Positions 34,690 to 46,989 are shown, counted from the first letter of the stretch. The stretch: 64,000 nt of DNA from Zea mays (GCF_902167145.1 NC_050097.1:142749982-142813981); one strand, 5' to 3'. Translations and numbers: made by a program. The notes: a model not told the origin generated them from the sequence alone.

Positions 34690-37600
34690 ATCTTCCGTTC
34701 GTCCGAACTCTAGTTCACTCTGTTGTGCGTATAGGCGAATTTCGCAGGAGCCTTTTTATTCTAGGAAATAATTAGCGTAGCCCAATTAAGTGTTTTGGGC
34801 CAAATCCAGTCCAACCCGTTTCGCCCATTTAAAACCCTAAACCTAGGGCTCCTCTATAAATACAGATCCCCCTCACTTGCATTTGGAAATTTTTCATCTA
34901 CCCCCCTAGCCGCCACTCTCTCTTCTCCCATTTTCCTCTCACGCACACACTCTCCACTGTCTCCTTGTCCCTCACGGCAGCAATAGCCACCAGCGACTCC
35001 CTCTGCTGCCCATGGCGACCCCTCTCTTCCCCACATAGCCAGCACGGGGGCCTTCTTCCCCATGGAAGTCGGCAACTTCTCCCCTGTTGTTTCCCTGCGT
35101 GCAAGAAGCACTAGGGCTAGCGCCCCTCTCCTCGGCCGGTGCTCCAACCAGCAGCCATGGTCGGACCTCTGCCCCCTGTGCTCAGCGCCCCTCCCTACGA
35201 GCTCTCTCCTCCACTGCACCCCTCCTCCCTCAACGTTGGCGCTCCCTATCCTTCTTCCCCATGGGCGCGCCCCGTTCAGGCATGGCAGCAGGACGCCCCC
35301 TCCCCTCGGCTCCATTAGTGTAGGCGAGCCTCTCCATGGCCGGCGCTCCGAGTTCCAGCACCCTCTCCATGGGTGCCAACAACATGGATGTCGAGCCCCT
35401 TTCTAGCTCCTCTATCGCATAGTTGGACTCGCCTTTGCAGTGCCCTTTACCTGCTCCCGCCATGGCCGATTCTCCCCATGTGCCCTGCTCCTCCTCTCTT
35501 CCCCACCAAAACAGCAAGCCTCCGCCGCGCCCAGGTGTTCTTGATGCTCAGCTTTGGCCTCGCGAGCTCGCTGTCAGGACGCCCTAGCCACTGCTCGCCC
35601 CGACCACATCTCCATGGCGTAGCACCACTCGCCAAGGCTCCAAGATCGTGGACAGCCCTCCCCTTGCTCCTTTTCGCTGTGCGCGGGGTGTTCTACTTAA
35701 TGCCTACGAGGGATATGTGTTGTTGCAGCATTGTCGACGCTCACCGGATGTTTGATGTTTTACGCAGCCCCAACATCGACGTCGTTCACCCCCGGTGAGA
35801 CCGCGATGATCTTTGTTCGATTCCACATCGACGTTGTTTTCCTATGATTAATTGTGTATGTGTGCTTTTTTTGTGGAGGAGAGGAACCCTGTGTTTTGCG
35901 TGGAGGAGAAGGCAAGCCGCTCAACGCTCATCAGATGTTCGAAGCTATGCACAAATTGGAATCACCATCGTTCTTACAAACACCAATTAGGTTTGTTTAT
36001 GGTGAGCCGGTGCATGTCGCTCTCGATCGACTCAATTAATGAATTGGGTAGATGTGGTTGAAATGTTTGGTGGTAGGTCGTAGCATGGTTGTGTTCATGA
36101 TTTCAAGTATATGCTTCGGGTGGTCAAGTAGATTCGTAGTACAAATTATGCGTGATGAGGCTATGTTGTAGAGTGCTTGTTGAAATACTCAGGTCATATG
36201 ATAAACATGTATGCGTTCATGATTTGGGAAGTAAATGCATGGTGATTTTGAGTTAGAGATTGGTGGTTTATGATTCGTATAAATTGGTCGATGTGCGAAT
36301 ATGGGTGTGAATATGTTGTATGCGGATCGAAATTCATGGAGGAGAAAGTGGTACGCGTAGGTGTGTTTGCAATTGGAAAGCCCACAAGTGTATGTGTGGC
36401 TGCGATGGTTCATTTATGTGTCGGGAGGATGGTTCGCGGATGTATTAATTGTTTGATAAAATGCTTCGTTGTAAAGCAGTGTGTTAGTTGTGGTAAATTT
36501 AATAAAGCGAAAAGCATGCTTGGTAACTTCCGCAGTCAGCTAATGAGTTAATATATGATAATTATATTTTGTATATTTGTTACTGGGGTAGGTTAGAGTG
36601 GGTTGAAAATGTAAATTACGTGACATATAATTGGTGTGTGGAAGATGAGATAGGTTTAGTTAGAAAGGTGTGTTATCAAACATGTGGGCCGAAGTGCGTT
36701 GTAGTAGTGATTGCGTTAAGTTGAACCGAAGTGTCTCAAGTGCATGCCGTGATATGGTTGTAATTAAGATAGTAAATTATAAGTGTTGCGTGATATGATG
36801 TCCGATCGATGTAGTTAATATGATTTGGTCTATAGAGAGGTGGTGACATGCCGAAGTAGTCATCGCTTCCTCTGCGGTTAAGTCGAGGTCATGTGTGGTG
36901 ATGCTATTTATGTGGTGAATGCGTTTGTTAAATGTATGTGGTAATTTTAGTGCACGAAATGACTTGATAAAATTTGTAAGTCGACTTGTTGGTCCTTATT
37001 TGATTATTTTGACTCTAACAAATGGTAAAGTGTTAGAGTAAGTCAAGTCACTAGAACACGACAAATTCTTGAAGTAAATAGGAGCTAAAATCTATTAGTT
37101 GCTGTTTTGGGCTGCACGCACTGTTTTCGTCGTGCTGTATGTTTGATAAACTAAATTATGTTTTCTGTAGAAAAGTCATATAGAAGAGTTGTAGATAACC
37201 TTACTATCTTTCTTGTGTTAAAATTTGACAGCCATAAGTCTGATCGTTTAAAAGTTATGATTTTCACAAATTCAGTTACTGAATCTGTCCAATTTCTGTC
37301 TAGATTTCAGAAATTGCATTGTTTGCTTAAGTTAATATTACAATCAGTTCATGGTCGTTATAAGAAAGTTGTAGATGCTTTTCGTATCTTGCTTGTGTTA
37401 AAAATTCATAACCATAGGCCTGATAGTTTAAGAATTATGAATTTTACAAAATGATGGCCGTGTTCGGTCCACTGTCAGAATAGATTTCGAAAACTGTGTT
37501 GTTTGATTTAGTTAAACATTGAATCACTTTTTGGCGATTATAAAAATTGTGTAGTACGTTTGCTGAGCTTTCCAAAAAAAAATTGGATCACTCTTTTTGG

Positions 37601-38185
37601 TGATCTGAAGATTAAGTTATGGATGTTTAAAGTAGGAAGACTGAATCTGTCCAAATCTGGACAGCAAAGTCTTCTAGTGTCTTTTATCCTTAATTGCATA
37701 TTGAATCACCTTGAGATGTTTATAAATGATATGTAGACAATTTCATTATCTTTCCAGAAAATCAAGGATCACCTGTTTTGGATGCATGATTCTCTGGTAT
37801 GAATTTTTGAAACAAAGGGCCTGAATCTGTCCAACCTGGACAGAGCTGTTAGTTTTCACAATTTGACCTTGCTAAGAGTCTAATCATATTGAGATGATAA
37901 TACTAAAGTTGTAGAGCGTTTCCTAAGCTTTCCAAAAAGTATTTGTTCACTATTTTTAGATAAACATTTTGTGAGTTATGACTGAAACAAGCAACTGTTG
38001 TGCTGTTGTCCTAATTTTGTTATGTTTGGTGGATTGCTCCACTCTTTTGTGTTTGTCTTGAGTCGACGACTTGTTTGTTTGGGTTTTAACTGAACATGAG
38101 TAATAATAATAGTGACTAATATAATTGGGGTTATATATAAGTAAGTGGTACATGTCTCACTAAGTTAGGGAACTAATTTTGTTGA
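34690..38185 (+). repeat. LTR-like block inside element A, left part
   Basis: No gene is recognised. It has a TATA box (CTCTATAAATACAG, 34855-34862), a GC-rich leader with ORFs in several frames on both strands (34900-35800), then AT-rich sequence. Diverged direct repeats occur around GAATCTGTCCAA and AAGTTGTAGA (37150-37960). This pattern is typical of long LTRs of the Tekay/Del type. It is interrupted at 38186 by Tat element 3 and goes on at 47579. The left border with element A (34680-34720) is unclear and I found no convincing target duplication. Confidence 0.45.
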
Positions 38186-38769
38186 TGTTGGGAACTTGTT
38201 CTCAAATGCTATGAATTAAGAACAAGGCAACATAAAATGTTAAATGTTAACGTCCTTCGTCCATGAAACATTATTCCCTTGAGGATAATGAACCTTGGAC
38301 GAAGGTTGATGAGAATATAATTACGAAGGTTAAGTCTTCGTAATTATATTTTAATAGATTGTATAAGATAACATAAAATAAAGGGTATAAAAAGGTAAAT
38401 GAATCATAAACGAATTATATTATATTTACTTAATATATTGAATCATTGAATACCGTTATACCTCTGCCTTGGCAAAGATTGGTTCCCGAAAGATGCGATT
38501 GCAATTACCAGAATCTGTGAACAGTAAAGGAATATTGTTCACTATTTATAGACACAGGACACAGCCTGTGAAGAATTATAATTATGCCCCTCATAAAAGT
38601 TTACAACATTGACTCAGACCCTTATGGACTAAAAGGTCATTCTATCTTTAAGTCGGTTTGCAATACCGAAGCTTCATGAAGAGGAACCTTCGGCCATCCC
38701 ATACAAACAGCTTCAGCCGAAAGCCGCTTCTTCCTACAAGACCTTCGGCGACGAAGCATAGTCCCAACA
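38186..38769 (-). repeat. 3' LTR of Tat element 3
   Basis: A 584-bp repeat with the reverse-strand TATA box (TATTTATA, 38543-38550). Confidence 0.96.
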
Positions 38770-38784
38770 GTAGCCCCTTTCGCG
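38770..38784 (-). other. Polypurine tract of Tat element 3
   Basis: On the minus strand GCGAAAGGGGCTAC abuts the LTR. It is the best-preserved tract of the three Tat elements. Confidence 0.7.
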
Positions 38785-39027
38785 GTGCTAGATCGTTTTT
38801 CGTAACGAGCTTGATCCGTGGAAAAAAGTCTCTTAAGCTTCGGGGAGCCGAAGGTCCAAAAAACACCTTCCCTGAGCTCGTTGTCGAGAAACGATTCAGT
38901 TTCCCAGCGCGTAGCGGTCCCACCTTGCAAAGTTACTGTTTGTCTCTGCGGTCCACCATGCAGCGAGTGCAAGCGGGTGTCCGCCTGGTGTAAAAATCCT
39001 GGCGCTTCGCCTTCTTACCTGCAGTAC

Positions 39028-39036
39028 TATATAAAC
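39028..39036 (+). promoter_or_regulatory. TATA box of the antisense gene, element 3
   Basis: TATATAAAC lies 185 nt upstream of the start codon at 39221. The context ACTATATAAACAGACGAGTAG is conserved with element 2 (minus, near 20310). It lies outside the LTR, so the antisense gene appears to have its own promoter. The leader 38785-39220 has no other ORF of note. Confidence 0.7.
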
Positions 39037-39220
39037 AGACGAGTAGGTGTGAAGTTACCACAGCATTCATTGCTATTTGCACTGTTTTGCTGCCAAAATT
39101 TTTAACCATCGCCGAAGCTTGACTCTCGGAATCGAACGAAGCTCCAACTTGAAGCCTGCTTCGTCAGAAGAAAAAACTTCGGAAGAAAAAAGTATTTAAT
39201 TTCTACAAATTCAGAATTAA

Positions 39221-42127
39221 ATGGCCAGAGTGCGTTCTACCGCTAGGGTTGAGCGTGAGGGGGGCGAAGCTGAAGATTCGGAGACTGTTCCCATCTCCGA
39301 AGCGATGCAAAGATCCGGACTAGTAACTTCGGAAAAGATCCCCAGTGATGATGCTGAACAAGCAGAACAAGCAATTGCCGAAGCAGAAGAAGAAGATATT
39401 GAGGAAACTGATCCCGAAGACGATTATCGTATTGCCATGCCAAGCAAGCCCAGCCACTTGGACTTCGGAAAGTCTACTGTTTCGAAGGCTGATCTCTCCA
39501 AGATGGTAATGTCGGGCTTTTTCAATGAAAATCAGAAGAAGCTATTACGCTTCGGGGGAGAAGAGACTACCCCAAAGCCAGAGAAGGATGAAATTGTCAT
39601 TTTCAAGAGCTTTCTAAAGGCTGGATTAAGATTCCCCCTACATGGGATTATTGCAGAGGTACTGAAGAGGTTTGGTATCTATTTTCATCAGTTGACTCCT
39701 AACGCTATTGTTAGGCTTAGTGTTTATATCTGGGCCCTCCGAAGCCAAGCGGTGGAGCCATTTGCGGACAGCTTTTGTCGAGTTCACGAACTGCACTATC
39801 AGACGAAGGCTAGAAAAGATGGATTGCATGACAATTTTGGTTGCTATAATTTTGCTTATCGGAAAACCACAAAGTTTCCTGTAATCAGCTACCGAAGCAA
39901 ATGGGCAGCAGGCTGGAAGTCAGAGTGGTTCTATGTCAAGGTTGATGACGACAAGGAGAAGCTTGTGCAAAGTCCACTCGAACTAATCTTCGGAGAAACC
40001 CGACCTCGTTGCAACATGACACCAGAAGGTCCAACACAACAAGCGTTGAATGAATTCAGAATTATTGCAGAGCATATCAGTACAAGAGACCTGGTTCAGG
40101 AGTTTTTGGCTTTCAAGGTTTTTCCTAGTTTAAAAGAATGGGAAATGCCGAAGCTAAAGGGGGAGAAGAAAGAAGGTGAACTTGTGCGTTTACCTTACTA
40201 TTTCAAGTTTAAGAAATACTTTAAAACCCCTTGCCAAGAGTGGCTGGATACAATTGAAGTAATGTGCAATGAAATACTTGGCAACTACTCCAAAAAAGAA
40301 GATCAATTGATGACTGCGGCCTTCGGCACCCGTCCGAAGCGAAGACTGAATCGAGTGCTGGATGCCTTGGGTTTTGAATACCCTGACTATGAAAATCTGA
40401 ATAAAGGTGTCGGGGGCCAGAAAAGGAAAAGGATAACTGAAGCCTTAAATGAAGATGAGAAAGAACCATCAAAGAAGAAAATTCCGAAGAAGAGGAAAGC
40501 GTCTTCTCCGAAGCAAAAAATATCCGACGAAGAAGAAACCCCCGCATCACCCTCTGCCCCTGACGTGGAGGAAATTTTGAAGGTAATGACTGAATCCCTG
40601 CCTGCGAAGCTAAGTCCATTGAGGCCTCAACTGACAAAGTTTTTTCAGAAGGAAAAGGAGCCTGAAAAAACGAAGAAAACGACTAAAGCAAAGAGACAAA
40701 GAATCATCACTGTGACAGAGGTCATTGACAAGACACCACCAAGAGCTTCAGCTCAGAAGACACCAGCGGCTGAGGAAAGAACAAATATTGAAATCACACC
40801 TTCGGAGGTCGCGGCTGCCGAAGCTGCCTCAATTGAAGATTTGAACCTGGAAAGCACAATCGAACATATCGACAAAATACTGCTAGACATGGCCACAGAA
40901 GAAGCTGCCACTGCCGCGGAAGAAGCTATGGCCGCAGTGCCGGGGAAAGAAAAGGAAATTGTTGACGAAGCTTCAGAGGACGAGGCCTTCATGTTTCAAA
41001 ATTTAGTTGGAGAAAAATTGTCAAAACCCGAAATAGAAGAGCTTAAAGAGTATGCCAAATCTTGCGGGTACAAACCAGGAGCACTCCTCTTCGGAGGTAT
41101 TGATGATGAAAAATTAGATTGTATCCGAGATCAAACTGGAGCCAAAGTTATCGGTACTCTGTCAAAGAGTATCGGTTTTCCGAAGCTAGAAACGGACATT
41201 AGCCACTACCGACGACAACATATCGTTGGTAGTTTATTTTATTCCAATTTCAAGGTGAACTACTTTTCCCTTAACTTTTATTGTTTTTAATAATGAAAAC
41301 ATGTCTAACGAAGGTTGTTTTCGTGTAGAGTATGCTGTTGAGCAAAGCCTTGAAAATGCAGCAAGATTTTGAAGACAAGAAACACGAAGTTATAATTGAA
41401 AATTTAGAAAGCAAAATAAAGGAGCAATCAGCTGCTATTGAGAAGAAGAACTTTGAGCTCCAAGCAACTGAAGGTTTATTGGCGGAAGCCGAAGCTAAAA
41501 TAACAGAACTGAACACGAAGCTTCTCTGCCAATCTGAGCAGTTTGAACAAGAAAAGCAAGAACTTAATGCAAAACTTGAAGCCGAAGCCCAACAAAATTC
41601 AGATTTGAAAAAACTATTGGCGGGCCTTCAAGAAAAATGTTTGGAATTTAGCAACAAATGTATTCAACGACTAAGAAAAATTTTCCACTCAGTTGGAGCC
41701 AGCAGTGAGAAATTCACCCCCACAGCTGAAGATTTACCGAAGACCTTCGAACATATTGAAGGTGAAATTGACGAGCTTGACGAAGTTATAGCTGGGCACG
41801 GTGACTTCTGTGCCTGGGTAGCTTCTCGGGGCACTGCTGCAGCTTTCCTAAAAGCTGGCTGCGATCATGGAAAGATTGTCAATAGGCCCAATTTCACTTT
41901 ATCACCATCAATCCTAGATGACATTCCTGATCTCGCCCGAAGTATTTCCAATAGATTTGTAAAAATGATATGGACAAAAGGCGGGCGAGAAAAGGCTGGA
42001 GACGAAGCTCGGAGTCATCTTGAACCAGTAAGAAATCATACCTTGTGCTTACCTCTTCCTTCAAGCTCGATTTTGACTTACAACAACTTAATTCATGTAG
42101 GATGACGAAGCCGAAGTCGATGATTAA
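39221..42127 (+). CDS. Intact antisense accessory gene of Tat element 3 (919 aa, two introns)
   Basis: Exons 39221-41254 (678 codons), 41329-42027 (233 codons) and 42101-42127. Introns 41255-41328 (74 nt) and 42028-42100 (73 nt) have GT-AG ends with TTCGTGTAG and TTCATGTAG acceptors and keep phase 0. Domains: acidic N-terminus (1-75); conserved core about 125-260 with FLKAGLRFPL, QLTPNAIVRLSVYIWALRSQ, NFGCYNFAYR and SEWFYVKVDDD; a lobe to about 385; Lys/Arg clusters near 415-430 and 480-500 that could be nuclear localisation signals; an acidic Ala/Glu region; a second conserved block ending YYRRQHIVGSLFYS-like at exon 1's end; a coiled coil in exon 2 (about 680-790); an acidic tail DDEAEVDD. 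The core fits the family named putative gypsy type transposon (Transposase_28). Function unknown; chromatin or RNA binding is only a guess. It runs convergent to pol. Confidence 0.88.
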
Positions 42128-42991
42128 AAAGAATGACGCCGAAGCTAAAATCCCTCGAAGATTAAATAGGAGTAGACTGTAGACAGACTCAGGAAACTTT
42201 TGAGATAACTTTTGTAAATGTAACTAAACTTGTCTTTAATGAGTTCTGTTCATAACTTGTATTATGCTCTTACCCTTCCATTAATGTATGTGAAGTGCTT
42301 TGTTGTGGACGAAATTATCTTTTTTGAGCCGAAAGCGAAAAAAACACCTTCCCTTCTTTTCGTACACAGCGAAGCATAGAAAACAACATTTCCCTTTCTT
42401 CCGAAGCTCTCCTTTTTGTACGCGAAGAAGCTCTTCTCTTATGCCGAAGCAACCACTTATGCCATGATGATGATTATCCTACATATGCCTGGATGAATGT
42501 TTATGAATGCAAATGCTATGATGTAATGTGATGTGCAAATGAATGTCCAAACACATATCCGAAGCCATACTCTCAGCCATTATTTCCTTAGAAACAATCA
42601 CACATCAGCTCTGCATTCCCTTAGGAACGACTTTGGAGCTTCTTCGCCTTTTACTTTCGGCGGAATCAGCGTTGACTTTTCGCTGTAAGCTCTGCATTCC
42701 CTTAGGAACGACTTTGGAGCTTCTTCGCCTTTTACTTTTGGTGGAATCAGCGTTGACTTTTCGCTGTAAGCTCTGCATTCCCATAGGAACGACTTTGGAG
42801 CTTCTTCGCCTTTTACTTTTCGGCACTCGATGGTGCGTTCTCAGCTTTTACATTTACATTCCTTGGGGGATTTTGCTCTTATAGAACTAAAAAAGGAAAT
42901 TACATATGATGGCCCCATTAAAAACCTTTCTCCCCCTTTAGAAAGGAAAAGGGTGCCATGAAAAAGAAAAAACATAAAAAATTACATCAAA
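42128..42991. repeat. Noncoding spacer with 81-bp minisatellite, element 3
   Basis: Three consecutive copies of an 81-bp unit start at 42608, 42689 and 42770; the last is partial, ending about 42826. The unit starts GCTCTGCATTCCCTTAGGAA and includes TTCTTCGCCTTTTACTTT. Because 81 is a multiple of three, an apparent Lys/Arg-rich ORF arises on the minus strand, which I do not count as a gene. The array lies between the convergent 3' ends of pol and the antisense gene. Confidence 0.88.
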
Positions 42992-45900
42992 TTACACATA
43001 ATATCGCCGAAGCTCATCCGCATTCCAAGATCTAGGAATGTCGTTGCCGTCCATATCCTTCAATCTGTATGAACCGGGTCTTGACGAAGATGCTACTAAG
43101 AAAGGTCCCTCCCATTTCAACTGCAACTTGCCCACTGTGTCTGGGTTGGCCACTCTCCGAAGCACCAAATGTCCTGGCTCAATATTCTTTAGCCGAACCT
43201 TTCTATCTCGCCATTTGATTGTTTCGGCTTGATATTTATTGATATTCTCCACAGCTTGAAGCCTGATCCCTTCTAAAGCATCTTTTTCCACAGAATAAGC
43301 ATCTTCAGAACCTGATTCTGCCGAAGCTACTACTCTTATTGATCCAGTTTTAGCTTCCTCCGGAGTTATTGCTTCGTCACCGAATAATAACTTGAATGGA
43401 GTAAAGCCTGTAGACCTTGATGTTGTTGTGTTGTGGCTCCACACCACTTTGGTTAACTGATCTGGCCACTTTCCTCTGGGTTGATTGAAGATTAACTTCA
43501 TTATTCCTGTCATTATAATGCCATTGGCTCTTTCAACGAGCCCATTTGACTCCGGATGCCTGACTGATGCAAAATGGATCTTCGTACCAATTTGATCACA
43601 GAAATCTCTGAAAGCTTCGGAGTCGAACTGTGTTCCATTATCCACAGTGATGGCCTTTGGTACCCCGAAACGACAAACAATATTCTGCCAGAAAAACTTT
43701 TGAATGGTGGCCGAAGTTATTGTGGCTAAAGGCTTTGCCTCAATCCATTTGGAAAAATATTCCACAGCCACTACAACATATCTTAAGTTCCCTTGGGCCG
43801 GTGGTAATGGACCCAACAAGTCAAGGCCCCACCTTTGCAATGGCCAGATGGGTTGTATGAGCTGTGTTAAGGACGAAGGTTGTTTTTGATCTCTTGCACA
43901 TTTCTGACAACCTTCGCACTTTTGAACTAATTCCGCTGCATCCGAAGCTGCCTTCGGCCAATAAAACCCTTGGCGGAAAACTTTTCCAAGTAACGGCCTA
44001 GATCCAATGTGAGATCCACACAGGCCTGCATGTATTTCTTTCATCAACTCTATGCCTTCGGTTCTAGATAAACACTTGAGTAACGGAGCACAAACTCCAT
44101 GCTTGTACAACTCCCCTTCTATCATGACATATGGACGAGCTCTTGCCTCTATCCTCCTGTTATAAGTTTCGTCATCTGAAAGGAATTTACCCTGAAGGTA
44201 AGAGATGATCTCAGTTCTCCAATCTTCGCTATAAACAGGAGATATATTGAGGACTGCTCTTTCAAGAAGTTCCACCGAAGGTGCTTTTATTGTTTCGAAG
44301 AACACATCCGAAGGTAAGGGCAGCCCCTGTGCTGCTGACTTAGCTAGCAAATCAGCATGCTCATTTTGTCCTCGAGGGATATTTTTGACAGAAAATCCTT
44401 CGAAGGAAGCTTCGACTCTTCGAACCATGTCCAGATATTTTTCAAGCTTCGGATCTTTAGCCTTGCAACTCTTGTCGATATGACCCGAAACAACCTGGGA
44501 ATCAGTTTTAAGAATGGCCCTTCTGATTCCCATTGCTTTTAGCTTCCGAAGACCCAAAAGCAGGGCTTCGTACTCAGTAATATTGTTTGTACAACTGAAA
44601 TCGAGTCTTGCCGCATAACAAGTTTTAACTTTGGATGGCGAGACCAACACAGCAGCTGCTCCTGCCCCGAAGGTTCCCCAAGACCCATCGCAAAACACTG
44701 TCCATACTTCGGCATCTTTATTTGTTTCTTCATCCTGAGCCCCTGGCGTCCAGTCAGCAATGAAGTCTGCTAACGCCTGGGACTGGATCGAAGATCTATG
44801 CACATAATCAATGCAAAATTCATTGAGCTCTGCAGCCCATTTTCCAATCCGCCCAGTAGCTTCTCTATTTCTCATAATATCCTTCAACGGCTGCGAAGAA
44901 GGAACAACAATATTGTATGCTTGAAAGTAATGCCGAAGCTTCCTGGATGCCATCAAAACAGCATATAACACCTTCTCTAATTCTGTATAGTTTTTCTTTG
45001 ATATACTAAGAACTTCAGATACAAAATACACTAGGACCTGCTTCTTGACTTGGCCATCAAGCTTCTCCTGGACAAGTGCTGCACTTACCGCTGAGTGCAA
45101 AGCTACCACATATAATAACAAAGGAGCCCCTGGCGTTGGTGGAGTTAATGTTGTTAAATCTATCAGATATTGCTTCAGTTCCTCGAAGGCTTTTTGTTGG
45201 CTTGGTCCCCATTGAAAGACTTCGGCTGATTTCAGCACTTCGAAGAATGGTAAATTTCTTTCTGCTGATCTGGATATAAATCTATTAAGAGATGCCAACC
45301 TCCCTGTTAATCTTTGGGCCCCCTTTTTTGTAGTTGGTGGCTCCATTAGAAGTATAGCTTCAATTTTACTTGGATTAGCTTCAATTCCCTTTGTTGAAAC
45401 CAAGCATCCAAGAAATTTCCCCTTCTTTACTCCGAAGACACATTTTTCTGGATTCAACTTTAAGCCAGCTTGTCTGAAACTGGCGAAGGTCTCCTGCAAA
45501 TCAGCAATATGATTTTCCTGTTTCGTGCTTTTTACAATGATGTCATCAACATAAGTTAGCACATTTCTGCCTATCTGAGACTGGAGAACCTTCGCAGTCA
45601 TTCTGCTGAAACTTCCTCCAGCGTTTTTGAGCCCCTCAGGCATCCGAAGATAGCAATATGTGCCACTTGGGGTTATGAAGCTAGTCTTCGGCTCATCTTC
45701 CTTCTTCATCCAGATTTGGTGGTAGCCTGAGTAACAGTCTAGCAGACTCATGAGCTCTGAAGAAGCTGCTGCATCAACTAAAGAGTCTATCCTTGGCAAT
45801 GGGAATTCGTCCTTCGGACAAGCCTTGTTGAGATCTGTAAAATCGATACACATTCGCCACTTGCCATTGGCCTTTTTTACCATAACAGTGTTAGCTAGCC

Positions 45901-46945
45901 ATTCTGGGTACTTTACTTCTCTGATAACTCCTGCACTGAGGAGTCTTTTGACTTCATTACGAGCACCTTCGACCTTATCATCAGACATTTTCCGAAGCCT
46001 CTGCTTTCTGGGTCTGAAGGATGGGTCAACATTGAGCGAGTGTTCAATAACATCCCTATTAACTCCGCAGAGATCATTGGCTGACCATGCAAAAACATCT
46101 TTGTTGTTGAACAAAAACCTTATCAAGGTTTTCTCCTGTTCTTCGGATAATTGAGAGCCCAACAGCACCTTCTGCTATGCTATGTCCTCACATAAGAGCA
46201 TGGGCTTCGGCTGATCTGCTGAAGCTGCTTTCTCCCTTCTGAATTTGTACTGTTCACAAGCTTCAGCTCCATCTATGTTATGGATTGCTTTTGAGTCAGT
46301 CCAGTTTCCTTCGGCCCTTCTGGCAGCTTCCTGACTTCCATGAATAGCGATGGGTCCTTGATCCGAAGGTAACTTCATGCAAAGATAAGCAGGATGAAGA
46401 ATTGCTTCGAAAGCATTGAGGGTGCCACGACCAATAATTGCATTGTAAGGGTATTCCATGTCAACAATGTCAAACACAACTTGCTCAGTTCTAGTGTTGT
46501 TGATGAACCCGAAGGTCACTGACATGGTGATCTTGCCCAGTGCTACAATCTGTCTTCCTCCGAAGCCACAGAGAGGATGTGTAGCATCATGAATCTTATC
46601 TTCTGGCTCTTGCATTTGTCTGAAGGCCTTAGCAAATATGATATCAGCTGCACTGCCTGTATCAACCAAGACATTGTGGACCAGAAACCCTTTGATAACG
46701 CAAGAAATAACCATAGCATCGTTATGAGGAAAATCCTTGAGCTGAAGGTCCTCCTGGGAGAAGGTGATTGGGATGTGGGACCACCTTGACTTGATAAAGG
46801 GTCCTTGCACTCCAACATGTTGTACCCTTCTCTGCGCCTCTTTCTTCTGCTTTTTATTGGCTGGTTCTGAGCACGAACCACCTGTAATCGGGAGCACCAG
46901 CTTCGGGTCCGAAGCAGCTCCAGCTTGATCGTTGAACGAAGCCAT
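42992..46945 (-). pseudogene. pol: pol of Tat element 3: PR-RT-RNase H-RNase H-integrase, one UAG
   Basis: Start ATG at 46945 (MASFNDQAG). Retropepsin has VDTGSAADI (Asp 95) and YNAIIGRG. A single UAG at 46175-46177 separates protease from RT; element 2 has Glu there. RT: LLDCYSGYHQI about 401-411 and YVDD about 465-468. The first RNase H lacks the usual Asp (LLLYVVALHSAVSAALVQE). The second RNase H keeps FCDGS (Asp about 753), TEYEAL (Glu about 793), TDSQ (Asp about 815) and HADLLAKS (Asp about 865). Integrase: His about 972 and 979, Cys about 1010 and 1013, Asp about 1042, Asp about 1102, Glu about 1138 with 35 residues between the last two, then a GPFLVASSSRPGSYRL module and no chromodomain. 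Apart from the UAG I see no other break over about 1317 codons. Known role: cDNA synthesis and integration. Confidence 0.93.
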
Positions 46946-46970
46946 CAGCTCAAAAAAGTGGAAGTGAGTT

Positions 46971-46988
46971 CACCGGAGGTGGGCGCCA
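46971..46988 (-). other. Primer-binding site of Tat element 3
   Basis: On the minus strand TGGCGCCCACCTCCGGTG, identical to element 1. One base separates it from the LTR, and the pol start codon lies 25 nt further on. Confidence 0.78.
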
Positions 46989-46989
46989 A

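Noticed and set aside
34854..35798. Overlapping Pro/Ala/Arg-rich ORFs on both strands
   Set aside because: High GC keeps all frames open; no recognisable domain and no consistent frame.
39221..42127. Host gene captured by a retrotransposon
   Set aside because: Homologues with the same introns sit at the same place in three elements with different LTRs, and the core resembles a transposon-specific family; it is an element gene.
46175..46177. Programmed UAG readthrough between protease and RT
   Set aside because: Element 2 has a Glu codon here and the downstream context matches only part of the readthrough consensus; simple nonsense mutation is the better reading until sister copies are checked.
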